DNA from: CAUZWH01 sp965224275
Lineage (GTDB): Bacteria > Pseudomonadota > Alphaproteobacteria > SHVV01
Length of the DNA: 64,000 nt
Reading direction: 5' to 3'
Assembly (NCBI GenBank): GCA_965224275.1
Contig: CBDCYR010000005.1
Location: 372,001-436,000 of the forward strand
The stretch's first letter is position 1. Each line of letters starts with the position of its first letter. Under the pieces are notes generated by a model, which was not told where the DNA came from, searched no databases, and worked only from the letters and a program-made list of their open reading frames with translations. Of the stretch, positions 1-8,411 are shown piece by piece. The position numbers and the translations under genes are program-made.

Positions 1-1
1 T

Positions 2-421
2 CAGGTCGCGGCGGTGAGTTATGCAACCAACAGTGTTTTGATCAAACAGGCGGCACCGGAAATTAATCCCTTCGTGTTGTTCACGGGCTCGACACTCGGC
101 GGCCTGACCTTGATCATCCCCCTCTATGCGGGCGAAATGCTGTTCACCGACGCACGTGTCGATTTCAACCTGATCACCGTGGCGACGGTTCTCTACTACG
201 CGATTTTTTCATCGATTCTGGCTTTGAGTTTTCTCATCTTCGGCATCAAACGCATCGGCCCCAATCGCGCGAGTCCATTCAGCTACATCGTCCCGGTGCT
301 GACCGGGATCATGGCGATAGCGTTCCTCGGTGAGACGTTCGAACTCTACCATGCCGCCGGCATCGTTTTGGTGCTGGGCGGCGTCTACCTGGCGAGTGAG
401 ATGAGATCGGCAAAAACCTAG
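2..421 (+). CDS. EamA/DMT-family transporter, C-terminal part (5' truncated by window)
   Basis: The frame is open from base 2, so the true start lies upstream of the window. About 139 residues are visible. They form four hydrophobic helices typical of the second half of an EamA (drug/metabolite transporter) repeat, ending with a helix rich in Gly/Leu/Val and a short basic tail. DMT proteins of about 300 residues export or import small metabolites across the inner membrane; the substrate cannot be read from this part. A gene starting at base 514 follows on the same strand after about 90 bp, so co-transcription is possible but not shown. Confidence 0.8.
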   Translation, partial: QVAAVSYATNSVLIKQAAPEINPFVLFTGSTLGGLTLIIPLYAGEMLFTDARVDFNLITVATVLYYAIFSSILALSFLIFGIKRIGPNRASPFSYIVPVLTGIMAIAFLGETFELYHAAGIVLVLGGVYLASEMRSAKT

Positions 422-513
422 GCCAAATTTAATTCGAAGCGGGATCTTTTCACCACGCGATCTGACGTGGGACACTTGTGCTTCCCCGGAGCGGCAGGCG
501 TGAAAGGCAGGCG

Positions 514-1218
514 ATGGCACTCACCAATCAACAAGTCCTCGACGAGATCGAGAAGCTTCACAGCGACAATCCGTTCGATGAGCACCCCTTGTGGGCCGGC
601 CTCATCGCGGGGACCTACGAACTCAGCCAAATCTGCGAGTTCACCAAGCAGTTCGGCATCATCCCGCTGCACAATCACAACTATCACGGCCCCATCTATG
701 TAAATTGCCCCGATCCCAAATGGCGCGAGATGATTGCCGAAGTCGTCTATGAGGAAGGGACCGGCCGGCTCTACGCCAATGGCGTCCCCCACAATCAGCT
801 TTATGTCGACTTTGCCGAGGGCTTGGGCATGACGCGCGAAGATCTTTTAAGTGCCGCCTATTGTCCGGGTGGCCTCGGCTGGCAAGGCTGGCAAGGCTGG
901 TATCAGGACCGTTGCAACGGCACCTTCCTCGAAGCCGTTTCGGCCCACATGCTGGCGGCAGAGGCGCATGGCCCTGGCGTGTTCCGGCATCTCGCGCAAA
1001 CCTTCAAGGACAAGTTCGGGCTCGACGACAAAGCGGTGGCATTTTGGGTGGTGCACGACGTCGCCGACGAAGACCACTCCGGTATCGGCAAGGAATTGCT
1101 CGATTCATTTGCCACTACCGAAGCCGACCGCCTCCAGGTCCTCGCCGTCGTCGAGAAAACCCTCGACATGACGTTTCACTTCTACGACGACGTGCAGCGC
1201 GTGGTCGAGGCCGCGTAG
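514..1218 (+). CDS. PqqC/TenA-like (heme-oxygenase-fold) iron redox enzyme
   Basis: The 234-residue product has the size and helical character of the TenA/PqqC/CADD superfamily. Candidate metal or substrate ligands are the His cluster HNHNYH (about 53-58), a central Glu-rich stretch (EVVYEEGTG, about 76-84), EAHG (about 150-153) and HDVADEDH (about 181-188), as in diiron or cofactor-less members. An upstream in-frame start at 478 exists, but ATG 514 is preferred because a purine-rich GAAAGGCAGG lies just before it and family similarity begins there. Members oxidise PQQ precursors, cleave thiamin or act on fatty acids and amino acids. No other pqq genes are nearby, so the reaction is unknown. 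The downstream M20 peptidase gene is separated by a REP-like hairpin. Confidence 0.72.
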   Translation: MALTNQQVLDEIEKLHSDNPFDEHPLWAGLIAGTYELSQICEFTKQFGIIPLHNHNYHGPIYVNCPDPKWREMIAEVVYEEGTGRLYANGVPHNQLYVDFAEGLGMTREDLLSAAYCPGGLGWQGWQGWYQDRCNGTFLEAVSAHMLAAEAHGPGVFRHLAQTFKDKFGLDDKAVAFWVVHDVADEDHSGIGKELLDSFATTEADRLQVLAVVEKTLDMTFHFYDDVQRVVEAA

Positions 1219-1260
1219 GACTTGGAACCGGAGATGCCTGGAACCAACCACACCGCGAAA

Positions 1261-1292
1261 CCCTCTCCCACGGGGAGAGGGTAGGGTGAGGG
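1261..1292. repeat. REP-like palindrome of the CCCTCTCCC...GGGAGAGGG family
   Basis: An 8-bp stem, CCCTCTCC with GGAGAGGG around a short CACGG loop, is followed by TAGGGTGAGGG. The same motif recurs at about 18662-18754, 20146-20170, 35308-35404 and 36846-36888, always between genes. It could end transcription of the upstream gene or stabilise the mRNA 3' end, but there is no clear T-run. Confidence 0.7.
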
Positions 1293-1389
1293 AAAAATTG
1301 AAGATGACGACGGAGAATGTCTATAGAGGGAACACGGTGCGGCGTAGGGCCGCGACGAACGACAAGTCGGCGCAAATTCAAGAACCAAT

Positions 1390-2703
1390 ATGAGTGAATT
1401 GGACGCACAACGTCGCGGCTGGGTTGACGCCGCGTGCCAGCGGCTCGACCGCGACCGTTTGCGGCAGCTGGTATTCGAGATGACCGCCATCCCAAGCCCC
1501 ACCGGCGAAGAACGAGCGCTCGCCGAGTTCCTCGTCGCGCGCCTGAGCGACGCTGGCCTCGACGCAACTTATCAGCCGCTTGATCGCGCCCAGGGCAATG
1601 CCATCGCCCGACACCGCGGCGACGGCAGCGGGCCGGATCTACTGCTCTATGCGCCGATCGACGCCCACCTTGCTGGCGACCCCGAGGAGGATACGCCCTG
1701 GGCCGGCACCGAACTGCGCCCCGACATGCAGCTCGATCCGTTCGTCGAAGACGATTTCGTGATCGGACTATGCGCCGAAAATCCCAAGGGCTACGCCGCG
1801 GCTATTGTTGCCGCCGCCGAGGCGATCTGTCAGGCCGGCATACCCTTGCACGGCGATCTGATGGTCGGGCTCGGTAGCGGCGGCATGCCGACCAATCGGC
1901 GACCCGGTCAAGACCGCTACAATGCCGGCCAGGGCAATGGTTGCTCGTTCATGCTCGAACAGGGTTTCCGCGGCGATTTCGCCGTGATCGGCAAGGGCGG
2001 CTGGGCGGTCGCATGGGAAGAGGTCGGCTTGTGCTGGTTTCGCATCCGCGTCGCCGGAATCATGAACTATGTCGGCACCCGCAATCGTTTCGACCACTGC
2101 AACCCGATTATCCAGGCCGCCAAACTGATCGCGGGAATCGAGCGCTGGTTGCCCGAATACCGTACCAAAAACACCTCTGGACTGGTCGCGCCCGAGGGCA
2201 GTATTGGCGCCATCGAGGCGGGCTGGAAACACAAGCCGTCATTCGTGCCGGCCAATTGCGACCTCTACATGGACCTACGCATTAGCCCGCGCACTGAACC
2301 GGTCGACGCCTATCGTCAACTTCGCGCCGCCGTCGCCGAGATCTGTGACGGCGACCCCGAACTCGACGCCGAGGTCGAGATGATCCTGGCAATTCCAGGC
2401 GCCAGCACGGCGCCCGATAACTGGATCGTCCAATCCGCCGTCCAGGCCTGGCAACAGGTGGCGGGCCGCGAGCACGCCGACCGCACCAACACCAGCGGCG
2501 CCACCGATGCCAACATACTGCGCGGACGCGGGATTCCCACCGCCCGCATTGGCATGCCACCGGCGCAGTCCCCCCTACCCTTTGGCAATACCTTCTCGAT
2601 GGGCACGCTCGAAGTGGAAGGAATGATGCAACTCGCCCGGTGCCTGGTAACTATTGCCGTCGATACCTGTACCCGCACGCGCGACGAAGTGGGATTGGGC
2701 TAA
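1390..2703 (+). CDS. M20-family metallopeptidase/deacylase (ArgE/DapE type)
   Basis: The 437-residue protein has the M20 arrangement. A first metal-binding strand reads LLLYAPIDAH (about residues 83-92), a lid/dimerisation domain is in the middle, and NCDLYMDLRISPR and TSGATDANILRGRGIPTARI follow in the catalytic C-terminal half. M20 enzymes hydrolyse amide bonds of N-acyl amino acids, carbamoyl amino acids or small peptides using one or two zinc ions. The first His-x-Asp motif is degenerate (IDAH), so the metal centre may be non-standard. The stop is 11 bp before the Rieske gene start, suggesting a shared transcript. The substrate is not predictable. Confidence 0.8.
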   Translation: MSELDAQRRGWVDAACQRLDRDRLRQLVFEMTAIPSPTGEERALAEFLVARLSDAGLDATYQPLDRAQGNAIARHRGDGSGPDLLLYAPIDAHLAGDPEEDTPWAGTELRPDMQLDPFVEDDFVIGLCAENPKGYAAAIVAAAEAICQAGIPLHGDLMVGLGSGGMPTNRRPGQDRYNAGQGNGCSFMLEQGFRGDFAVIGKGGWAVAWEEVGLCWFRIRVAGIMNYVGTRNRFDHCNPIIQAAKLIAGIERWLPEYRTKNTSGLVAPEGSIGAIEAGWKHKPSFVPANCDLYMDLRISPRTEPVDAYRQLRAAVAEICDGDPELDAEVEMILAIPGASTAPDNWIVQSAVQAWQQVAGREHADRTNTSGATDANILRGRGIPTARIGMPPAQSPLPFGNTFSMGTLEVEGMMQLARCLVTIAVDTCTRTRDEVGLG

Positions 2704-2714
2704 CGTAGCCGACG

Positions 2715-3950
2715 ATGACCGCATCAGAATCGATCAACCAAAGCACGCAAGTCACCGGCACCCGGCTGGGGGTCACCCGTTACCCCCGCTACGACGCGGC
2801 CGAACTCGGGTTCGAGAACTACTGGTACCCGGTGATGTTCTCGCGAACCCTGCGCAAACGGCCGCTCGGCTTAACCCTGTTCGGCGAGCACATCATGTTC
2901 TTTCGCGACGGTAGTCGCGCCCACGCCTTGCAGGACCGCTGCCCACATCGCGGCATCAAGCTGTCGATCGGCCACCAGGAATTTCCCGGCACCTTTTCCT
3001 GCCGCTACCACGGCTGGACCTTCGATCTCGAGTCCGGCTCGCTGGTTGCGGCTCTCACCGACGGTCCCGAGTCACCACTGTGCGGCAAGGTGGCGGTCCG
3101 CACCTTCCCGGTCGAAGAGCGCGCCGGCCTGATCTGGATCTTCTGGGGCGAGGGCGAGCCGCCGCCGCTCGAGACGGATATCCCCGAGGAGTTTCTCCGA
3201 GACGAAATGGTGCTCGAAGGGCGAATTACCATCCGCCCGGGCGATTGGCGGCACGCAGCTGAGAACGGGTTTGACGAAGGCCACGGCAAATTCCTGCATC
3301 GCGATTCGATCTTCGCGACATTCCGCCACCCGCCGGCGTGGATCCATTCGGAGGTGATTCCCGAAGAAAACGGCTGGATTACCCGCCAGACCACCGACTA
3401 CGAATTCGTTAGCGATTATCCCGGTCTCGGTAAATGGCCGAAGAAGCGTTTCTGGAAATCAACCAAGGTGCTGTCGCGTGCCTCGATCAGGTTGCCATGT
3501 GCGCTACGCATCCACTTTGGCGAGTGGATTCATTTTGAGTGGTATGTGCCGACCGTGGCCGGCCATCATCGCTATCTGCAATTCGCGCTGAAAAACACCA
3601 AAGGCCTGGACGGCGCCTTCTTCCGCCTGCGTTATTGGTCCTATCTCTACTGGACGTTCCACGTCGCCTTCAACAATCAGGACGCCAGCGTGGTTGAGAT
3701 GATGGAGACCCCGCCCGAGAAATTGTTTCGGCCGGACACCTCGATAATCGGTTGGCGTAAACTCTGCGAACTCGCACGCCCCGCGGGGCCATCCACCGCA
3801 AAATCCACCGGCGACAGCAGCGATGATAGCGGTGGTGGCACCTCTTTCGAGCGTCAGACGATCGCCGATCAGGAAGAATTCCGCGAGGTTGGTGCGGTCG
3901 ACCAGGCGCCGCCAATCGAAGACAAACAAGACAAAGGAGCGACGATCTGA
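2715..3950 (+). CDS. Rieske non-heme iron oxygenase, alpha subunit (copy 1)
   Basis: This 411-residue oxygenase adds oxygen to an aromatic or heteroaromatic ring using electrons from a separate reductase. The Rieske [2Fe-2S] site is C76-P-H78 and C96-x2-H99 (CRYHGW). The mononuclear iron site is ENGFDEGHGKFLH with N184, D187, H190 and H195. The C-terminus carries a hydrophilic Ser/Gly/Asp-rich tail of about 60 residues not typical of the family. The stop codon overlaps the start of the downstream alpha/beta hydrolase by one base (TGATG), so the two are translationally coupled. No reductase or ferredoxin gene is adjacent. Substrate unknown; the neighbouring hydrolase suggests a ring-cleavage route. 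Confidence 0.9.
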   Translation: MTASESINQSTQVTGTRLGVTRYPRYDAAELGFENYWYPVMFSRTLRKRPLGLTLFGEHIMFFRDGSRAHALQDRCPHRGIKLSIGHQEFPGTFSCRYHGWTFDLESGSLVAALTDGPESPLCGKVAVRTFPVEERAGLIWIFWGEGEPPPLETDIPEEFLRDEMVLEGRITIRPGDWRHAAENGFDEGHGKFLHRDSIFATFRHPPAWIHSEVIPEENGWITRQTTDYEFVSDYPGLGKWPKKRFWKSTKVLSRASIRLPCALRIHFGEWIHFEWYVPTVAGHHRYLQFALKNTKGLDGAFFRLRYWSYLYWTFHVAFNNQDASVVEMMETPPEKLFRPDTSIIGWRKLCELARPAGPSTAKSTGDSSDDSGGGTSFERQTIADQEEFREVGAVDQAPPIEDKQDKGATI

Positions 3951-4795
3951 TGGTGCTGTCAGTGACCGAAGCCGAAACCAGCAAATATGCCAATGCCGGC
4001 GCAATTCGATTTCACTACAACGAAGTCGGCAGCGGCCCGAAAACCATGATCTGCCTCCACGGTGGCGGTCCCGGCGCCAGCAGCTGGAGCAATTTCACCA
4101 ACAACATCGAAGCCTTGGCCGAAAACCACCGCGTGCTTCTGGTCGACCTGCCGCAATTCGGCAAGTCGGACAAATTCGTCATCGAGGGGCCGCGGTTGAC
4201 GATCGTCGCCGGAATGTTAGCCGAGTTCATGGATACGCTCGGGGTCGCCAGTGCCGATTTCATCGGCAATTCCTATGGCGGCCAGGTTGCCATCAAACTC
4301 GCCATCGATACCCCGGATAGGGTCAACCGATTGGTCGTGATCGGCAGCGCGCCGGTGGTCCACAGCCTATTTTGCCCGATGCCGCTTGAGGGCATCAAAA
4401 TGACCGGCGGCTACTACCGCGGCGCCGGCGGGCCATCGTTCGACAAGATGAAAGCGATCGCTACCACGCTGGTTTATGACGCGTCGAACGTAACCGACGA
4501 GATGATCCGCGAGCGCTACGAGGCGAGCATCGATCCGCAAGCCATTGAGGTGAATTCGGGACCGCCGCCGGAACGCCAGGATCTCACCGCCGAGTTTCCC
4601 AAGGTGCAGGCACCGACGCTTGTCGTCTGGGGCATGGACGACCGCTTCGGCGCCCTCGATATCGGCTTGCTGATGACGCGTGCATTCCAGAACGCCGAGA
4701 TGCACATATTCAGCAAGTGCGGCCATTGGGCGCAGGTCGAGCACGCCGCCGAGTTCAACCAGCTGGTTTTGGCGTTCTTCGGTCGCCACGCTTAG
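3950..4795 (+). CDS. Alpha/beta hydrolase, meta-cleavage product hydrolase-like (BphD/HsaD type)
   Basis: The 281-residue hydrolase has the oxyanion motif LHGGGPGASSWSNF (about 36-49), the nucleophile elbow GNSYGG with S108, an acid in GMDDRFG (D230 or D231) and catalytic H259 in KCGHWAQVEH. The HGGGPGA signature and length match C-C bond hydrolases that split meta-cleavage products of extradiol dioxygenases. It overlaps the Rieske gene by one base, and a class III extradiol dioxygenase lies 1.4 kb downstream, beyond inserted mobile DNA. Before the insertions the three may have formed one ring-cleavage operon. NicD-type deformylases share this fold and cannot be excluded. Confidence 0.85.
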   Translation: MVLSVTEAETSKYANAGAIRFHYNEVGSGPKTMICLHGGGPGASSWSNFTNNIEALAENHRVLLVDLPQFGKSDKFVIEGPRLTIVAGMLAEFMDTLGVASADFIGNSYGGQVAIKLAIDTPDRVNRLVVIGSAPVVHSLFCPMPLEGIKMTGGYYRGAGGPSFDKMKAIATTLVYDASNVTDEMIRERYEASIDPQAIEVNSGPPPERQDLTAEFPKVQAPTLVVWGMDDRFGALDIGLLMTRAFQNAEMHIFSKCGHWAQVEHAAEFNQLVLAFFGRHA

Positions 4796-4870
4796 TACCT
4801 TGGAGTCGCAATGTTAGAAACAAACAAAACCCCTCACCCCCGCGCGACCCAAAATTCCGAGATGGTCGGC

Positions 4871-5149
4871 TAGTGGATGGAATCCAACATATGGTACCCA
4901 TACGATCGCGTATCCCGGTAGCTCGGCAGGAGGAAGCCCGCAGGCGATGCTTTTGTATCGTCGAGGGGTTTCGACGCACCGGGGGACCGGGATACGCGAC
5001 CCACAGGGCGGCTTGCCGAGCTCACCGGCCGCGTTACGCAAAGCTTCCGATGCCCAACGGTCGCATGGGGCATCGCCACGCTTCGCGCGCCTAACCGGCG
5101 AACTCGGCAAGCCGTCGTAGGGGTACCATATGTTGGATTTCATCCACTA
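4871..5149. mobile_element. MITE-like structured element with 36-bp inverted ends
   Basis: A 279-bp non-coding stretch fills the gap after the hydrolase. Its ends match as inverted repeats over about 36 bases with two mismatches (4870-4905 against 5115-5150 reversed), both starting CTAGTGGATG. Inside is a perfect 13-bp stem (4906-4918 with 4987-4999) and further nested inverted repeats, so the transcript would fold strongly. A GGC triplet flanks both ends once the IS481 is removed (4868-4870 and 6191-6193), suggesting a 3-bp target duplication. No reading frame looks like a real protein. An IS481 sits exactly in its right-hand CTAG. A single end-like copy is at 13767-13785. Confidence 0.65.
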
Positions 5150-6100
5150 GTTGTGGAGTCTCGTGAGGTTATTGACATCCAAGCCTGATCGGCTGATGGG
5201 TTGATTTCCATTTATCCCGGCATGAGGTCTGTGCCAATTGTAGTGGTGTAGCCAGATGGGGAGCTCACGTGCTCTGTGCTGTGAGCTTTCATAGGCTTGA
5301 GCGTAGGCCCATTCGCGCAGAGAAGATTGGATAAAGCGCTCGGCCTTGCCGTTGGTTTTGGGTGTATAGGGTTTGGTGCGGATGTGTTTGAGCCCGAGGT
5401 TTTTGCAGGCGTCTGTGAAGGCCAATGACCTGTAGCACGATCCATTGTCGGTCATGACCCGTTCGACGGTGATATTGAAGCGCCGGTACCAAGCGAGGGC
5501 GGCCATCAAGAAGGCGACGGCGCTGTCTTTTTTCTCGTTTGGCATGATGTCTGCGAAGCCGAGGCGGGAGTGGTCGTCGATGCAGACGTGGACGTATTCC
5601 CAGCCCCTGTTGGGTCCGGTTCTTGGGCCGGTTCGATCACCGGTTATGCGGTGCCCGACCTGGTTGAAGCGGCCGAGTTTTTTGATATCGATGTGGATCA
5701 TCTCGCCGGGCTTGGCGCGTTCGTAGCGGCGTACCGGTTGGGCGGGGTCGAGGTCGCGCCAGCGGTTGAGGTGGTGTCGGGTCAGGATCCGTCCCACCGT
5801 GGCTTTGGAAACACCAACTTCGGCGGCGATGCGGTGATAGATGCGCCGTTGCTTGCGCAGGGCAATCACCTTCGCCTCAAGCTCACCAAGTGTTCTATGC
5901 GGGCTGGTCATTGGCCTTGAGGAGCGGTCGACAAGCCCGCCAAAGCCTTCCGCGCGATAGCGCCGCCACCATTTGTAGACCGTACTGGTACTGGTGCCCA
6001 TTGCTGTCGCCACGTCCAACGGGTGTTCGCCGCGTTCCAGTCGAGAGATTAATATCTCTCGACCCTTCGGGGTCAGGCGGGCATTCTTATGGATGTTCAT
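5147..6100 (-). CDS. IS481-family transposase
   Basis: The 317-residue transposase starts with a helix-turn-helix region (DVATAMGTSTSTVYKWWRRY). An integrase core follows with the DDE residues in MIHIDIKKLGRF, the CIDDHSR strand, MTDNGSCY and NGKAERFIQ. It appears complete. The stop codon is unusual: its TAG is not in the element but comes from the CTAG target duplicated on insertion (5147-5150). The last codon AAC also borrows a base from the target. This fits the NCTAGN target preference known for IS481. Confidence 0.92.
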   Translation of the reverse strand: MNIHKNARLTPKGREILISRLERGEHPLDVATAMGTSTSTVYKWWRRYRAEGFGGLVDRSSRPMTSPHRTLGELEAKVIALRKQRRIYHRIAAEVGVSKATVGRILTRHHLNRWRDLDPAQPVRRYERAKPGEMIHIDIKKLGRFNQVGHRITGDRTGPRTGPNRGWEYVHVCIDDHSRLGFADIMPNEKKDSAVAFLMAALAWYRRFNITVERVMTDNGSCYRSLAFTDACKNLGLKHIRTKPYTPKTNGKAERFIQSSLREWAYAQAYESSQHRARELPIWLHHYNWHRPHAGINGNQPISRSGLDVNNLTRLHN

Positions 6101-6187
6101 TCGGTCCTCCGGCGATCAGCTTCTGTTCTTTTCAAACATCAGCTTCTCAAAGCGGGGCCGAATGAACAACCTACTGAGACACCACAA
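5151..6187 (-). mobile_element. IS481-family insertion sequence, complete, with 4-bp CTAG target duplication
   Basis: The 1037-bp element has terminal inverted repeats beginning TTGTGGAGTCTC on the left and, read inward on the other strand, TTGTGGTGTCTC on the right, with further matches over about 25 bp. CTAG lies directly outside each end (5147-5150 and 6188-6191). The element is inserted in the terminal CTAG of the MITE-like repeat, between a meta-cleavage-type hydrolase and an extradiol dioxygenase. It replaces the sequence just upstream of the dioxygenase start. Confidence 0.92.
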
Positions 6188-6200
6188 CTAGGCACCAATC

Positions 6201-7091
6201 ATGGACATTGTCGGCGCCTTTGCCTGCTCTCATTCCGGCCTCATGATCTCGCGCGCCGAGCAGGCCGCACCGTCGGACCGCGACCAGGTCTATGCAACTT
6301 TCCGCGCCATGGGCGAGGCGATCGAGGCCCAGACGCCCGATGCCATTGTGCTCATTGGCACCGACCATGGCCGCATTTACGGCTTCGAGGGAGTGCCTCA
6401 GTTCACCATCGGTGTCAGCGAGATCGCCACCGGCATCGGTGACGCCGGCTTGCCGAGGTGCGAACACCCGCTTCATCAAGGTCTTGCGCGCGAAATCCTC
6501 AGCGGGATGCTGGATCGGGACGTCGATATCGCATTCTCGGAGGCCATGTCGATCGATCACTCGTTCGTCGCACCGATGATCCTGGCGCTTCCCGATACCC
6601 AGTTGCCGATCGTACCGATCGTCCAGAACTGCAATGTGCCCCCCCTCCCCTCGCTTGGGCGCAGCCATCGCGTTGGCGCCGCGCTCGGCGATGCAATAGG
6701 CGATGCTGGGCCCGGCCGTGTGGTGGTGCTTGGCACCGGTGGTCTCTCGCATTGGGTCGGGTCCGACGATTTCCGTGACTTTATGAACTGGCCACCCGGC
6801 AGTCGCCTCGCCGAACGCGATCACCATCCGCTAACTCTTGAAGATACGGGTCCGGTCAACGAACCGTTCGACAAAACCTGTCTCTCCCAGATCTGCGACG
6901 GTCGAGCCGCCGATTTCGTTGCCGCCTGGGACACCGTTTCGCTCGGTGAGGCCGCCGGCAATGGCGCCCAGGAAATCCGCAATTGGCTCGTTGTCGCCGG
7001 CGCGGTTGGCGATGCCAAAGCTGAAATCATGATCTACGCACCCGTCACCGAGTGGTTAACCGGAACCGGTATCGTCCAATTCAACTGTTGA
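6201..7091 (+). CDS. Class III extradiol ring-cleavage dioxygenase (LigB/MhpB superfamily)
   Basis: The 296-residue protein shows the Fe(II)-binding and catalytic pattern of class III extradiol enzymes: H11 in CSHSG, H56 in GTDHG, the acid/base pair D119-H120 in SIDHSF and H184 in GLSHWV. Such enzymes cleave catechol-type rings next to the hydroxyls; MhpB and the LigB beta subunit are relatives. The single-chain length suggests an MhpB-like enzyme rather than a two-subunit LigAB. The start lies only 9 bp after the CTAG duplication of the IS481 element and has no strong ribosome-binding site, so the insertion may have changed its expression. A Rieske oxygenase follows after about 80 bp. Confidence 0.85.
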   Translation: MDIVGAFACSHSGLMISRAEQAAPSDRDQVYATFRAMGEAIEAQTPDAIVLIGTDHGRIYGFEGVPQFTIGVSEIATGIGDAGLPRCEHPLHQGLAREILSGMLDRDVDIAFSEAMSIDHSFVAPMILALPDTQLPIVPIVQNCNVPPLPSLGRSHRVGAALGDAIGDAGPGRVVVLGTGGLSHWVGSDDFRDFMNWPPGSRLAERDHHPLTLEDTGPVNEPFDKTCLSQICDGRAADFVAAWDTVSLGEAAGNGAQEIRNWLVVAGAVGDAKAEIMIYAPVTEWLTGTGIVQFNC

Positions 7092-7174
7092 GTAACCCGG
7101 CTCTACCGGTGACGTAGCGGCGCCGAGGGCGTTTCGCTAGACTCGGCCTCGGCTACCAATTGCGCAAGGAACCC

Positions 7175-8344
7175 ATGATGGCGCTTAATGAGGACACCCG
7201 GCTCGCCCCTTCATCAGCCGCCCAGCTCGGCGGTGGGCTCGAAAAGATCAAGGCGCCGATCCACCAGGCCCGCCATGTGCCTGGCTACGTCTACAGCTCG
7301 GCCGAGGTCTATGAACTCGAAAAGCAAAACATTTTCCTCAAGGATTGGCTGTGCGTCGCCCGCATCGAAGAGCTCGAAAATCCTGGCGACTATATGGCGA
7401 TCCGCATCATGGGCGAACCCGCCCTCATCGTGCGCGACGACGATGGCGAGCTCAAGGCATTCTCGAACACTTGCGCCCATCGCGGCGTCGAAGTGATTTG
7501 GGGCGAAGGCAACGCCACCCACTTCAGCTGCCCCTATCACGGCTGGAGCTACGACCTGAAGGGTGCGCTGACCGGTGCTTCATTCATGGAGGAATCTGAG
7601 GAATTCGATCCCGAGCAGTGTGGGTTACCGCCGCTGCAACTCGATGTTTGGGCTGGCTGGATTTTCATCACATTCAACGAATCGGCGCCGCCGCTGTCGA
7701 CATTTGCTGCCCACTTCGAACAGGAGTTCGGTTTCCTGCGCCAGGAGGACTGCCGACTCGCAGTCAAATTGGTGGTCGAGCTCGACTGTAATTGGAAACT
7801 GTTCGTCGAGAATCTGCTCGACGTCTACCACGCCGCAACGCTGCACGTGAAAACCATCGGTGCCAAGCGCGGCAGCGCCGACAAATACCCCTTCCACCTG
7901 TTCGACCTGGGCGGCACCAGCATGTTCTACAACTCCGACCCCATGGTGCCCGGCGGCAAGAGCCTGTTCGGCAAAATGCCGTGGCTCGATGACCAGCCCG
8001 ATAACTTCGCCTGCTCCGGCCACTTGTCGCCCAACATGCAGTTGATTGCGCGATCCGATAACATTCATCCGTTTCTGATGTGGCCGCTCGGCCCCGACCG
8101 CTGCCAGATCATCAACTACACCCTGTTCCCCAAGGAACATTTCGATCAGCCCGACTTCGAAGACAAGATCCAGGTCTACAAGGACTACCTGATCGAGGTC
8201 GTCGAGGAAGACCGGTCGATGGTGGCCTCGCTGCAGCAAAACATGAAGTCGCAGCGGTTTCGGCCCGGTCCGCTATCAAAGCTTGAGCTCGGCATCTACC
8301 ATGTCATCAACGATTTCGTTGATCGCACGCTTAGCGACACCTAA
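7175..8344 (+). CDS. Rieske non-heme iron oxygenase, alpha subunit (copy 2)
   Basis: A 389-residue ring-hydroxylating oxygenase large subunit. The Rieske ligands are C100-A-H102 and C119-x2-H122 (CPYHGW). The mononuclear iron motif is ENLLDVYHAATLH with D216, H219 and H224. ATG 7175 is chosen over the TTG at 7160 because CAAGGA lies 5-10 bases before it. It resembles the copy at 25389 in the N-terminal signature ARHxPGYxYxSxEV and the late CNWKxxVENL block, so the two are likely paralogues with related substrates. An MBL-fold gene follows after 67 bp. No beta subunit or reductase is adjacent. Confidence 0.9.
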   Translation: MMALNEDTRLAPSSAAQLGGGLEKIKAPIHQARHVPGYVYSSAEVYELEKQNIFLKDWLCVARIEELENPGDYMAIRIMGEPALIVRDDDGELKAFSNTCAHRGVEVIWGEGNATHFSCPYHGWSYDLKGALTGASFMEESEEFDPEQCGLPPLQLDVWAGWIFITFNESAPPLSTFAAHFEQEFGFLRQEDCRLAVKLVVELDCNWKLFVENLLDVYHAATLHVKTIGAKRGSADKYPFHLFDLGGTSMFYNSDPMVPGGKSLFGKMPWLDDQPDNFACSGHLSPNMQLIARSDNIHPFLMWPLGPDRCQIINYTLFPKEHFDQPDFEDKIQVYKDYLIEVVEEDRSMVASLQQNMKSQRFRPGPLSKLELGIYHVINDFVDRTLSDT

Positions 8345-8411
8345 AACACGTCGCTCTACGCTACCTACCCGCCCGTGCCGCCTTCGGCCGACGGCGCAAC
8401 AGGAGTAATCC

